Origin: CAZTHM01 sp041946825
GTDB taxonomy: Bacteria; Acidobacteriota; Terriglobia; UBA7540
Reading direction: 5' to 3'
Length of the DNA stretch: 64,000 bases
Assembly: GCA_041946825.1 (NCBI GenBank)
Contig: JBHGBD010000025.1
Coordinates: 1 to 64,000, forward strand
The notes under the pieces are model-generated. The model was not told the DNA's origin, did no database searches, and saw only the letters and a list, made by a program, of their open reading frames with translations. The position numbers and the translations under genes are program-made. Positions 42,603 to 51,241 of the stretch are shown here, one piece after another (the stretch's first letter is position 1; the number at the start of each line of letters is the position of its first letter).

Positions 42603-43636
42603 GGTTTTCCGTTCTTTGCTGCGAAGTAATGGTTCAGGATCTTCTCCGCCAGGGGTGCGGCGTCACGCGCGCCAGTCCCGCGCTCGAGAAGGACGACGAG
42701 CGCGATTTCCGGCTTCACGGTCGGTGCGAAACCCACAAACCACGCGTGCGTCGCGCGGCTGCCATCGAGCGCCGCCGCAGTTCCGGTCTTCCCCGCCACA
42801 CGCACCCCTTCCACGGCTGCTGCTTGCCCGGTCCCAAAGCGTACGCAGCCCTCGAGGCCGGACCGAAGGAGGTCAAATGTGGCGGGCTTCAACTTGATCT
42901 GACGGAGAACCGCAGCATCCGGGGGCGAGGGTGCTTTCCACAATCGGAACACCAATCCCCGCGTGGCAAGCGCGGAATACGCCAGGAGCAATTGCGCGGG
43001 CGTGACAAGAATCGTTCCTTCCCCCAGTGCCGCACGCGCCTTGGCCGCAGGCGAGTCGCCGACGTGAATCCGGCCTGGTTGGGCATGCGACCCCAAGCCT
43101 TCGGCTGGACTGCCGAAACCCAACAGGGAATATTCGTGCGCGAGCGATTCGGACGAAATGCGGGCACTCAGCGCGCAGAAGAAATAGTTGCACGATTGGG
43201 CGAGGGCCTCCGTCAACGTGAACGGCGCAATCGCGGGAGGATGCGAACAGTGATAACCCTCGCCGAGCAATTCAAGAACGCGGCGGCAAAGAATATGATC
43301 GCCAGGCGAAATCGCGCCTTCTTCCAACGCCACAGCGCTCGCCACGATCTTGGCCGTGGACCCGGGTGGGAAAGCCCTTTCAAAAGCCACCCTGGGGTTA
43401 GACACGGCGAGGATTTCCCCGGTCACAGGATTCGAGACGATGACTGCTCCGCGCCGCCCGCGCATCAGCGAATCTACATACTCCTGGAGCGATCGCTGCT
43501 CGGCCGCCTCTGTGCCGTGGAGTCGAGTCGATGCGAGAGGTAGAAGCACGAGCGGCAGAACCAGCGTCCACGCTGCATGTGCGCGGATTGGAGCGAGGGG
43601 CGCGAAAGTCTTGACGAGGAGTCGAAAGCGGTTCAT
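42599..43636 (-). CDS. Penicillin-binding transpeptidase-domain protein
   Basis: A 345-aa single-domain transpeptidase with an N-terminal membrane anchor or signal (LVLPLVLLPLASTRLHG). The three active-site motifs are present: Ser in PPGSTAKIV (SxxK), QSCNYFF (SxN) and AGKTGTAA (KTG). It lacks both the glycosyltransferase and the dimerisation domains of ordinary PBPs, so it is a minimal form. Coupled by a GTGA overlap to the SpoIID gene and convergent with the A2M operon, it fits peptidoglycan repair associated with the A2M system. Confidence 0.9.
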   Translation of the reverse strand: MNRFRLLVKTFAPLAPIRAHAAWTLVLPLVLLPLASTRLHGTEAAEQRSLQEYVDSLMRGRRGAVIVSNPVTGEILAVSNPRVAFERAFPPGSTAKIVASAVALEEGAISPGDHILCRRVLELLGEGYHCSHPPAIAPFTLTEALAQSCNYFFCALSARISSESLAHEYSLLGFGSPAEGLGSHAQPGRIHVGDSPAAKARAALGEGTILVTPAQLLLAYSALATRGLVFRLWKAPSPPDAAVLRQIKLKPATFDLLRSGLEGCVRFGTGQAAAVEGVRVAGKTGTAAALDGSRATHAWFVGFAPTVKPEIALVVLLERGTGARDAAPLAEKILNHYFAAKNGKP

Positions 43637-43678
43637 TGTTAGCGCCGCATTATCACAACTTCTTCGCGAGGTGGGAAT

Positions 43679-44494
43679 ATGATGGACCGTCGCTCATTTT
43701 TGCTCAAGGGCGCTTCTGGAGCAGCCGCGGCGTCGGCGGTCCCGCTCATAGCGGGATCAGGTCTGGCCACGTCCGCCACCGGAGCGGACGCGCCCACGCT
43801 GCCTTATCTGGTCGAATGGGTTACCTTCCGTCTGCAATCGGGCCCGCAAGTTACGAACGCCCTTCGTTGGCTCGAGAAGCGCGCCATGCCGCTCTGGCAG
43901 AAGCACAAGTTCGGGCCGGTCGGAGTCTTCACCGTGGATGTCGGCGGGCATCTTCCAGCCGTACACTTCATGCGCATCTACTTGTCGCTGTCGGACCGGC
44001 AGGCGGTTTGGAGCGAGCTTCGCGCCGATCCCGAGTGGGACGCCACCTTGGCCGACCTGGAAAAGGACGGCCCGGCATTTTATCGCGAGGACATGATCCT
44101 GCTGAATTCCACTCCGTTTTCGCCGCCCATCAAACCCTGGGCGACGGGCGACCCCACGCACAAGATCTACGAGCTGAGAATTTACGAGTCACCGACCTGG
44201 AAGCAGCTGGGTTACTTGCACGACCGCTTCGCGGGCGGCGAAATCGACATCTTCCACAAGAGCGGCATCCATCCGGTTTTCTACGCCGACACGCTCACCG
44301 GGCCCAACCAGCCTAACATGGTTTACATGATTCCCTTCGAGAGTGCCGCCCAGCGCGAGCAGGCCTGGCAGACGTTTCGCGAAAATCCCGACTGGGTCAA
44401 GATTCGAGAAGAGTCAATCCGCAAGGGCGGCGAGATCGTGCGTAATATTACGAATATGGTTCTCATCCCCACGGGCTTCTCGATGTTGCGGTGA
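43679..44494 (+). CDS. Tat-signal NIPSNAP-family protein
   Basis: A 271-aa protein with a twin-arginine-type signal (MMDRRSFLLKGASGAAAASA) and two repeated ferredoxin-like halves of NIPSNAP type: YLVEWVTFRLQSGPQVTNAL and KIYELRIYESPTWKQLGYLHDRFAGGEIDIFHKSGIHPVFYA. The biochemical role is unknown. GAGGTGGG stands before ATG 43679. It is divergent from the transpeptidase gene with only 42 bases between them. Confidence 0.87.
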   Translation: MMDRRSFLLKGASGAAAASAVPLIAGSGLATSATGADAPTLPYLVEWVTFRLQSGPQVTNALRWLEKRAMPLWQKHKFGPVGVFTVDVGGHLPAVHFMRIYLSLSDRQAVWSELRADPEWDATLADLEKDGPAFYREDMILLNSTPFSPPIKPWATGDPTHKIYELRIYESPTWKQLGYLHDRFAGGEIDIFHKSGIHPVFYADTLTGPNQPNMVYMIPFESAAQREQAWQTFRENPDWVKIREESIRKGGEIVRNITNMVLIPTGFSMLR

Positions 44495-44577
44495 TTGTAA
44501 GACGTTGGCGCCAACTCCGAATCCGCAAGCCCGTCGTTGCCTGAGACGATCGGGTCGCTCTACAAGAGGTTTCCACG

Positions 44578-46056
44578 ATGAAAAAACTCTTCGCTGCGCT
44601 TTTGGCGAACGCGCTGGCCCTGTTTGCCCAGCCCCCGAAGGAACCGCTATTCCGCGCAGTGGATCTCAATGCGGGCGAGGCGGCGGAGGTTGTCCTGCAT
44701 AACGGCAAGACGGCCCGGATCGAGTTATTAGAGCACACTGCAGTCAGCGACAGCGTGCGCGGCGCGGTCCGGCACGCCCGCGTGCGGGTAAAAGTGAACG
44801 GGCGAGAAGTTCAGCTCGAATGCGGGAACTACAACCTGCCGGTGATGGTCGCCGGTGTTCAGGTGGACTGCGCGGTGACGAAAGATTATCTCGCCACCTC
44901 TCGCACCGATCCCTGGGGCCTCGTGAAGGACGCCCGGCTCAGGTTGTGGCCAGCGGGCTCGCCGTTCATGCCGCCCGGAGAGTACGTATACCCCGTGAAG
45001 CAGCGATGGTTTGCGACCACCACGCAGATGGCGAATCAGCCGTCGTTCGTCGATGGCTCGGAAACGCCGTGGGGCCGGAAGATTTATTATCACTACGGGC
45101 TCGACACGGGTGGAGCGGAGGGGATGACGGAAGTTGTGGCGGCGACCGCTGGGCAGGTCGTGGTGCGTGGGAAAGCTGCCCTACCCGAGTACGAAAAGAG
45201 CCCCTACACGGAAGTCAGCTATGACGGAGTCATCGTGCTCGACGAGCGCGGCTGGTTTCACTGGTACTTTCATCTGTATTCCATCGATCCCGGCGTGAAA
45301 CTGGGCGAGAACATCGCGATGGGCCAACCCATCGGGCTCATCGGCAAGGAAGGCAGCGCCGGATGCTGGTCGCACCTTCACTATGAAATCCGCGGCATGC
45401 AGCCGTCCGGGAAGGCGGGGATCGTCGAGGGCTACGCCTTTCTCTGGGAGGCGTATCAGCGGCAATACGCGCCGGAAGTAATCGCGGTGGCTCGCCCGCA
45501 TTCCTACGCCTGGGTGGGTGAGACGGTCACGCTCGATGGAAGCCGGTCGTGGAGCCGCTCGGGACCAATCAGCAAGTATGAGTGGACGTTCAGTGACGGC
45601 TCGAAGGGAAGCGGCCCGACGCGGACAAGGGTGTACGACCGCCCGGGCACTTACAGCGAGATTCTCAAAGTGACCGACAGCCGCGGCCGCAGCTCATACG
45701 ATTTTGCCGTGGTTCAAATCGCCGGGAAGCCGGTGGCCTCGGGCGAAGACGAGGGAAGTCTCGCGCCTACCATCCACGCTTCCTATTGGCCGACACTCGA
45801 TGTGCGCGCCGGACAGCCGCTCACCTTTCTGGTGCGCTCATGCCGGACGACGTTCGGCCAGGAAACCTGGGACTTCGGAGACGGTAGCGCGCCGGTGACG
45901 GTGAAATCGGATGGTTGCGCGGTCGAAAAGAATAAGGAAGGCTACGCGCGCGCCAAGCATGCGTTCCAGAAGCCGGGCGATTACATCGTCCGCGTCGAAC
46001 GCTCGAACGAGCGTGGCGAGAAGGCCACGTTCCACCTCTTCGTGTCCGTACTGTAG
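44578..46056 (+). CDS. M23-type metallopeptidase with two PKD domains
   Basis: A 492-aa secreted protein (signal peptide ending ALFAQ). The LytM/M23 fold carries zinc ligands in YYHYGLDTG (His-x3-Asp) and HLHYEIRG (HxH), expected for a peptidoglycan endopeptidase or a related activity. Two PKD-like beta domains follow: VTLDGSRSWSRSGPISKYEWTFSDG and FLVRSCRTTFGQETWDFGDGSAPV. The PKD order after rather than before the catalytic domain is noteworthy. AGAGG precedes ATG 44578. Confidence 0.88.
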   Translation: MKKLFAALLANALALFAQPPKEPLFRAVDLNAGEAAEVVLHNGKTARIELLEHTAVSDSVRGAVRHARVRVKVNGREVQLECGNYNLPVMVAGVQVDCAVTKDYLATSRTDPWGLVKDARLRLWPAGSPFMPPGEYVYPVKQRWFATTTQMANQPSFVDGSETPWGRKIYYHYGLDTGGAEGMTEVVAATAGQVVVRGKAALPEYEKSPYTEVSYDGVIVLDERGWFHWYFHLYSIDPGVKLGENIAMGQPIGLIGKEGSAGCWSHLHYEIRGMQPSGKAGIVEGYAFLWEAYQRQYAPEVIAVARPHSYAWVGETVTLDGSRSWSRSGPISKYEWTFSDGSKGSGPTRTRVYDRPGTYSEILKVTDSRGRSSYDFAVVQIAGKPVASGEDEGSLAPTIHASYWPTLDVRAGQPLTFLVRSCRTTFGQETWDFGDGSAPVTVKSDGCAVEKNKEGYARAKHAFQKPGDYIVRVERSNERGEKATFHLFVSVL

Positions 46057-46237
46057 TGCCGCTCGAAGCCTGCCCTGACGCAGGAAGGGAGCGGCGGATG
46101 TTCTGCAATAAGGTAGCGCAGGCCGCTGGGTTTACGGTCTGCGGTTCTTCGCGTCGTGGGTGGCGGATATGCGTCGGCTGACGGACGCCGTTTGCGACGT
46201 ATGCGATGAGGAAAACGACCACCCGCGCTCTACCCGC

Positions 46238-46663
46238 TCATGCCCAAATATTCCTGAATTTTCTTTGAAACCAGGTGCGATGTTTCTCTCGTTTTACGCT
46301 GGGTGGCATGGGAGGGAGCAAATCGAGAAAGATGTTATTGGCGTCGTCAAAGACCGCCAAATGGTCATCGAGTCGCTTTGGGCTCAGCACAACCTCACAC
46401 GGCGAACAATTCGGACAAATCGGGAATTCGAATAAGTAGCGGGTACTGAGAAGATAGTCGGCAATGGAAACCAATACAAAGGCCATTGGATGCCAGCCCC
46501 GGAAGTTAGAAAATTCCTTCTCAATTACATTGCCGCGTGCGGGCTTTCCGCAATGGATGCAGACGTCCGGGAAAGCAGCGCGGGGACAAACAATCAGCTC
46601 ATTGTTGTCGCGAAATGCATTTCGAAGCGATACGTCCCTCAAAGTGTAAGAGAAATTTCTCAT
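46238..46663 (-). CDS. Zinc-ribbon-like membrane-associated hypothetical protein
   Basis: From ATG 46663 the product has 141 aa with a CxxC pair (VCIHCGKP), a hydrophobic segment (HPMAFVLVSIADYLLSTRYLF) and a second Cys group (CPNCSPC), then an acidic helix and a basic tail. This resembles two-Cys-pair membrane zinc-ribbon proteins. Base composition is lower in GC than its neighbours, suggesting horizontal gain. The frame stays open up to 46741, but no clear ribosome-binding site helps choose. Function unknown. Confidence 0.55.
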   Translation of the reverse strand: MRNFSYTLRDVSLRNAFRDNNELIVCPRAAFPDVCIHCGKPARGNVIEKEFSNFRGWHPMAFVLVSIADYLLSTRYLFEFPICPNCSPCEVVLSPKRLDDHLAVFDDANNIFLDLLPPMPPSVKREKHRTWFQRKFRNIWA

Positions 46664-46803
46664 CGATAAGCGCCAAGATACTGCACCACACTGGATCAAT
46701 AGCATAGCCTGCGAGAGGGCAAAGTTGTAGCAGGCTCGCACGCCAGAGTGCTGCGCGTGATAGCGGCGAATTTAGCTAGCCAATTGGCGGCGTGAACCCG
46801 TCT

Positions 46804-48555
46804 TTACACACCCGGGTTGCGGAAGCGGCGGAGGGGGTCGGCTTCTTCGCCGTTCTTGCCGCGGAGAAAATCGAAATCGCAGCCTTCGTGCGCCTGGAGG
46901 ATGTGGTCCAGAAATAATCTCCCATAGCCGCGCGTGTAGTGCGGCGCGGCGGGACGCCAGGCGGCGAGGCGCTTCTTCAGCTCGGCTTCCGAGATCAGTA
47001 ATTCCAGCCGGCGCTCGGGAACGCTCAATTCGATCTCATCGCCCTCCTCGACGACGGCAAGCGTTCCGCCCACCGCCGCTTCCGGCGTGATGTGGACGAC
47101 GATGGTTCCAAAGCTCGTGCCGCTGATGCGCGCGTCGCTCAGACGAACCATATCCTTTACGCCGGCTTTGAGAAGTTTGGCAGGAATGGGCAGATGTCCC
47201 CACTCGGGCATGCCGGGCGCGCCCTTGGGTCCGGCATTTTTCAGAACCAGAATCGAATTCTCGTCCACGTCGAGCTTGGGGTCGTCAATGCGCTCGATAA
47301 GATCGTCGGCGTTCTGGAACACCACAGCGCGGCCCTTGTGCTTGAGCAAGTGTGGCGACGCCGCCGACTGTTTGAGCACGGCGCCGTGCGGCGAGAGGTT
47401 GCCTTTCAGGATGACCGTTCCGCCTTCCACGCGCAGCGGCTGATCGAGCGGCTTGATAACGTCGCGGTTGTAGCACCCGGCGCGCGCGATATTCTCGGCG
47501 AGGGACTTTCCCGTCACCGTGAGCGCGTCGAGATTGAGCAGCGTGCCGATTTCTTTCATCACCGCCGGAAGCCCGCCCGCATAGCAAAAATCTTCCATCA
47601 AGAATTCGCCGGAGGGTTTCAGGTTGGCGATGACGGGGGTCGTGCGCGAGAGTTCGTCGAACTTCGCCAGTGGCAAATCCAGGCCAACGCGTCCGGCGAG
47701 GGCCACGAGGTGCACGATGGCGTTGGTCGAGCCGCCGATCGCCATGTCCACGCGAATGGCGTTCTCGAAGGCCTCCGCCGTGAGCACGCGCGAAGGGCGC
47801 AGACCGTCGAGCGCCATCTCCACCGCGCGGCGCCCGCTCTCCTCCGCCAAGACCATGCGCCGCGAGTCCGACGCGGGAATGTCCGCGCAACCGGGCAGCG
47901 TCATGCCCAGCGCTTCAGCGACGCACGCCATCGTGGACGCGGTGCCCATCACGGTGCAGTGGCCGGCGCTGCGCGAGACGCAACCCTCGATTTCGCACCA
48001 TTCCTCTTCACCCATGCGTCCGGCGCGCACCTCGTCCCAGAAGCGGCGCACGTCGGTGCCCGAGCCGAGCTCGTGCCCGCGCCACATGCCCTTCAACATC
48101 GGCCCGCCGGGAACCATGATGGCGGGAACGTCGGCGCTCGCCGCGCCCATCAGTTGCGCCGGGGTCGTCTTGTCGCAGCCGCAGAGCAGCACGACGGCGT
48201 CGAGGGGATAGGAACGAATGCACTCTTCGACGTCCATCGCCATCAGGTTACGGTAAAGCATCGTGGTGGGCTTCATCAGCATTTCGCCCAGCGAGATCGT
48301 GGGGAACTCGAGCGGAAATCCGCCCGACGCCCACACGCCGCGCTTCACCGCCTCCGCCACCTGGCGCAGATGCGCGTTGCAGTTGTTCAGCTCGCTCCAG
48401 GAATTGCAGATGCCAATCACCGGCTTGCCGTCAAAGACTTTTTCGCTGAAACCTTCGGCGCGCAGCCAGGCGCGATGCCCCAGCCCCCAGCGGTCGTTTT
48501 TTCCGAACCATTGCCGGCTGCGGAGTTTGTTGAATCGCTCATCGTGGGATGACAT
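46804..48555 (-). CDS. IlvD/Edd-family dehydratase, probably pentonate (L-arabonate type)
   Basis: A 583-aa iron-sulfur dehydratase. Cluster Cys are in ELNNCNAHL, LCGCDKTTP and AGHCTVMGTAST; MAIGGSTNAIVHL and RISGTSFGTIVVHITPEAAVGG are family signatures. NSWSELNNCN and GGFPLEFPTISLGE are characteristic of the aldonate branch (arabonate, xylonate) rather than dihydroxy-acid dehydratase. It would remove water from a pentonate to give a 2-keto-3-deoxy acid. Partners for a Weimberg-type route exist in the window (5.2 kb and 52.9 kb) but are unlinked. GGGA precedes ATG 48555. Confidence 0.9.
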   Translation of the reverse strand: MSSHDERFNKLRSRQWFGKNDRWGLGHRAWLRAEGFSEKVFDGKPVIGICNSWSELNNCNAHLRQVAEAVKRGVWASGGFPLEFPTISLGEMLMKPTTMLYRNLMAMDVEECIRSYPLDAVVLLCGCDKTTPAQLMGAASADVPAIMVPGGPMLKGMWRGHELGSGTDVRRFWDEVRAGRMGEEEWCEIEGCVSRSAGHCTVMGTASTMACVAEALGMTLPGCADIPASDSRRMVLAEESGRRAVEMALDGLRPSRVLTAEAFENAIRVDMAIGGSTNAIVHLVALAGRVGLDLPLAKFDELSRTTPVIANLKPSGEFLMEDFCYAGGLPAVMKEIGTLLNLDALTVTGKSLAENIARAGCYNRDVIKPLDQPLRVEGGTVILKGNLSPHGAVLKQSAASPHLLKHKGRAVVFQNADDLIERIDDPKLDVDENSILVLKNAGPKGAPGMPEWGHLPIPAKLLKAGVKDMVRLSDARISGTSFGTIVVHITPEAAVGGTLAVVEEGDEIELSVPERRLELLISEAELKKRLAAWRPAAPHYTRGYGRLFLDHILQAHEGCDFDFLRGKNGEEADPLRRFRNPGV

Positions 48556-48774
48556 AATGATTTTCCCTCAATTATGAACGGTCGAGTCTTGAATCAGGCT
48601 CGCATCAAAGAGCCCGCCAAAGATTATCACCACTTGGATGGAGATGGACAGGGAGATGGGGTCTGATGTGGCGTCGGGGGCGTACTCAGGGATTCATGAT
48701 TGAGGTCGCACACCAAGCCGTCAAGTTTCCGGCCCGGCATGCCGATAGACACAAGTTAAGACATTGAAGGCCCT

Positions 48775-48936
48775 ATGGAGAATATGCCGATTTCCAAGTT
48801 CGTTCCCCACCTTCACGCCGTGATCGAGCGCGTGCGGAGAACTCGCAAGCCGATCCTTTTGACTCGATTTGGAAAGCCCCTCGTCGTGATCGCCCCCGTG
48901 CCCAGGCGCCTGTTGAAAGATCAGCCGGCTCGCTGA
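48775..48936 (+). CDS. Phd/YefM-type antitoxin-like protein, solitary (53 aa)
   Basis: ATG 48775, with GAAGG five bases upstream, opens a 53-codon frame: ISKFVPHLHAVIERVRRTRKPILLTRFGKPLVVIAPVP. The pattern of an N-terminal helix followed by KPILLTRFGKPLVVIAP is the hallmark of prevent-host-death family antitoxins, which form the DNA-binding half of type II toxin-antitoxin operons. No toxin gene precedes or follows: the next gene is the convergent aldo/keto reductase three bases away. It may be an orphan regulator or the remains of a module. Confidence 0.7.
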   Translation: MENMPISKFVPHLHAVIERVRRTRKPILLTRFGKPLVVIAPVPRRLLKDQPAR

Positions 48937-48938
48937 AT

Positions 48939-49907
48939 TTACGCGCTTCCGAGGCGAAAGATGGGCTCGACGCCCGCGGCGCTGGCCATCAGGGTCTTTT
49001 CTTCATCCGCTGAAATCGGCTTGAACTTCTGCGCCACGTCCATCGCCAGGCGGAAGTATTTCTCCTCTCCCGGCGGCACGGCGGCGGTGATGGGTTGAGA
49101 AAGCGTCCAGCGCAGTCCCATGCTGGCTTGTTCGGGCAACTTCGCCGGCTCGTACCAGCATTTCGGAAAGGGATGATCCTTCTTTTCGGCTTCCGACCAC
49201 GCGCCTTTCGCCATGCCTTTGAGGGCGAGAATTCCCATGCCTTTTTCCTTCGCCCGCGCGACCACCTGCGGGCCGAAGTTGGCCTGTGAGAAGAGAACGA
49301 AATTGATGGGGAAAAGGATGGTGTCGAAGTCGTAGCGGTCCAGCATCGCCAGCGCGTTCTCGACCGAGTGCGCCGAAAACCCGATAAAGCGAACCTTGCC
49401 CGCCTTGCGCGCCGCCTGGAAAGTTTCCATGGCGCCGTTTGGCCCAAAGATTTTCTCCACATCGTCCTTCGTGGTTACGGCGTGAAACTGATAGAGGTCC
49501 AGGTGATCGGTCCGCAAGAGCCGCAAGGATTCATCGAGTTCCGCTTGCGAGCCCGCCTTGTCGCGCTGCGTGGTCTTGCAGGCCAGGAAAGACTTCTTGC
49601 GGTAGGGTTCCAGCGCGGGCCCCAGTCGCTCCTGGGCGTTGCCATAGGTTGGCGCGACGTCAAAGTAGTTGATGCCGCGGTCGAAGGCCTCGGCAACGAT
49701 GTTGGCCGCGAATTTCGGATCGGTGTCCGTCACCACGATTCCGCCGAAAGCGATGATGGAAAGCTGCTCACCCGTCTTGCCAAGCGCTCGCTTGGGAATG
49801 GATGATCCGGGCGCCGCGTCGCCAGCGACAAGAGGCTGCAACGATTTCTGCGATGCCGCCAGACTCGCGGCGACGGTTCCCCTTTTCAAGAAATCTCTGC
49901 GGTCCAT
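48939..49907 (-). CDS. Tat-signal aldo/keto reductase
   Basis: A 322-aa AKR with a twin-arginine signal (MDRRDFLKRGTVAASLA). Tetrad residues: Asp and Tyr in NYFDVAPTYGNA, Lys in LACKTTQR, His in DLYQFHAV. Exported AKRs of this type are frequent in Acidobacteriota and Planctomycetota and are thought to bind their cofactor before translocation. GAGGAGGG precedes ATG 49907. Confidence 0.9.
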   Translation of the reverse strand: MDRRDFLKRGTVAASLAASQKSLQPLVAGDAAPGSSIPKRALGKTGEQLSIIAFGGIVVTDTDPKFAANIVAEAFDRGINYFDVAPTYGNAQERLGPALEPYRKKSFLACKTTQRDKAGSQAELDESLRLLRTDHLDLYQFHAVTTKDDVEKIFGPNGAMETFQAARKAGKVRFIGFSAHSVENALAMLDRYDFDTILFPINFVLFSQANFGPQVVARAKEKGMGILALKGMAKGAWSEAEKKDHPFPKCWYEPAKLPEQASMGLRWTLSQPITAAVPPGEEKYFRLAMDVAQKFKPISADEEKTLMASAAGVEPIFRLGSA

Positions 49908-50061
49908 AGCATTCCCTCCTCGCGTCAGTTCCCGCTGGCGTCGCGGGTCACCCTGAATTGGATGAGGCTATTCTCACACTCTCACCCGAACGGCGTCAAC
50001 CGGCAGGAGCAAGGGCGAAATCGGCCAGCTTCCGTTTCCATTCCCTCAAGAGATTTTTCCC

Positions 50062-50106
50062 TTGACAAGATATATCGGTGCATGATATATCCATGAGCGA
50101 TATATA
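50062..50106 (+). promoter_or_regulatory. PadR promoter with three GATATAT operator boxes at 15-bp spacing
   Basis: TTGACA (50062-50067) and a -10-like TATATC (50086-50091) form the promoter. GATATATC occurs at 50069-50076 and 50084-50091 and GATATATA at 50099-50106, each exactly 15 bases from the last. The boxes cover the spacer, the -10 and the start region, as expected for autorepression by the PadR protein encoded just downstream. Confidence 0.7.
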
Positions 50107-50125
50107 GGTCCGAGGAGCCCGGCGC

Positions 50126-50512
50126 GTGAAACGGAAAGCCATCCCGGAATTGCCAATCGAGGTCCGGGCACTTCTTCCTCTTACGCCCGCGGTTTTCTAC
50201 ACGCTGTTTTCGCTCGCCGATGGCGAGCGGCACGGATACGCCATCATGCGCTCGGTGGAGCGCCTGTCCGACGGCGGGGTCAAGATGGGGCCGGGAACGC
50301 TCTACACAACCATTCAGCGCCTGTTAAACCTCCGCCTGATTGAAGAGACGACGCAGGAGAAGCGCCCGGAAGAACTCGAACGGCGCCGGAGGTATTACCG
50401 GCTGACGGGGCTCGGCGGGCGGCTGCTCCGCGAGGAAATCCGACGGCTCGAATCCGTATTGCATCGGGCCCGCCTGAGGCATCTCGCGCCGCGGAGAGAG
50501 GGGGCGCAGTGA
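50126..50512 (+). CDS. PadR-family transcriptional regulator
   Basis: A 128-aa winged-helix repressor: FYTLFSLADGERHGYAIMRSVERLSDGGVKMGPGTLYTTIQRLLNLRLIEET, then a wing (ERRRRYYRLTGLGGRLLREEIRRLESV). GTG 50126 follows GAGGAG. Its stop overlaps the next gene (GTGA), so they are coupled. In Acidobacteriota such PadR genes usually precede ADOP-type permease genes; here only the short N-terminal piece of such a permease follows. Confidence 0.92.
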   Translation: MKRKAIPELPIEVRALLPLTPAVFYTLFSLADGERHGYAIMRSVERLSDGGVKMGPGTLYTTIQRLLNLRLIEETTQEKRPEELERRRRYYRLTGLGGRLLREEIRRLESVLHRARLRHLAPRREGAQ

Positions 50513-50823
50513 TTCCAACCGCTGTCTCGCTCAGCAATCGGGTTTTTCGCCGACTGGTGGTTCTCTACCCGCCCGACTTGTATCGTCAGTTTGGCGACGA
50601 ACTCGCGGACGTTTTCTCCCAACAGGTCGAGCTCGCCTGGCAAGAAGGGTCCTGGCGCGGCATCGCGGCAACATGGATGCGCGTTGTCGAAGACTGCGCG
50701 GCGGTGTCTCTGCCATACTTCGCGGCGCGGCTGGCTGTTCCAATGCTGACGGCGACAACCTCTGCAACCTTGTTCGCGCTTGTCCTGTGGGCCGTCGATC
50801 CGAATCTCCCGCATTGCAAGTGA
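50509..50823 (+). CDS. Stand-alone ADOP-type N-terminal domain protein
   Basis: A 104-aa protein. FRRLVVLYPPDLYRQFGDELADVFSQQVELA resembles the cytoplasmic domain that precedes the first helix in acidobacterial duplicated orphan permeases. Here it ends after one hydrophobic helix (VPMLTATTSATLFALVLWAV) instead of continuing into an 800-residue permease. Translationally coupled to PadR by a GTGA overlap. It may be a truncation product or a regulator-binding membrane partner. Confidence 0.75.
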   Translation: MIPTAVSLSNRVFRRLVVLYPPDLYRQFGDELADVFSQQVELAWQEGSWRGIAATWMRVVEDCAAVSLPYFAARLAVPMLTATTSATLFALVLWAVDPNLPHCK

Positions 50824-50848
50824 TGATTAAGAATTCAGGAGGCTTGAA

Positions 50849-51241
50849 ATGTCTTACCCGTTGTCTGTTGCCATATTGGCCGTCGTCGTGGGGGCCCTGG
50901 AAACGGCAGGTGGCGCCCAGGAGCTGGTCGTACAAGGAATCCTGAACAACCGCGGCTGGCCGCTGATTGCCGGAACGCTGGGCACCGTTGCCGGGGCGCT
51001 CCTCTTATTCTCAGGCATTGCCCTGCTGCGAAATTCGCAGCAGGCGCTTCGGCTGGCGTACGCCACCGCCTGGGTATCGGCGCCGGTGTTCATCCTGATC
51101 GGAGTCATTGACCGCATCACAGGAATTCCTGTAACAGCCATCGGAATCGCGCTGCCGCTCTTTCTCGTCGCCTACCTGCGCAAGCGGCATTCGGGGCCGA
51201 ACCTCGCGGCCGCGTCTTCGAAGGCAACTGGTAACGGATAG
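50849..51241 (+). CDS. Four-helix membrane protein of the PadR operon
   Basis: A 130-aa integral membrane protein with four hydrophobic segments (PLSVAILAVVVGALETAG, GWPLIAGTLGTVAGALLLFSG, LAYATAWVSAPVFILIG, VTAIGIALPLFLVAYL). AGGAGG stands seven bases before ATG 50849, 25 bases after the previous gene. A small hairpin GGAGCG..CGCTCC follows its stop. Function unknown; likely under PadR control. Confidence 0.75.
   Translation: MSYPLSVAILAVVVGALETAGGAQELVVQGILNNRGWPLIAGTLGTVAGALLLFSGIALLRNSQQALRLAYATAWVSAPVFILIGVIDRITGIPVTAIGIALPLFLVAYLRKRHSGPNLAAASSKATGNG

Noticed and set aside
46160..46435. A 91-residue plus-strand protein between the M23 peptidase and the zinc-ribbon gene
   Set aside because: Its second half is antisense to the zinc-ribbon gene and no ribosome-binding site or domain is seen.
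47092..48552. A 486-residue open frame on the plus strand opposite the IlvD/Edd dehydratase
   Set aside because: Composition is His/Arg/Ala-rich and mirrors the dehydratase codons; no motif is recognisable, and the opposite strand has full family signatures.
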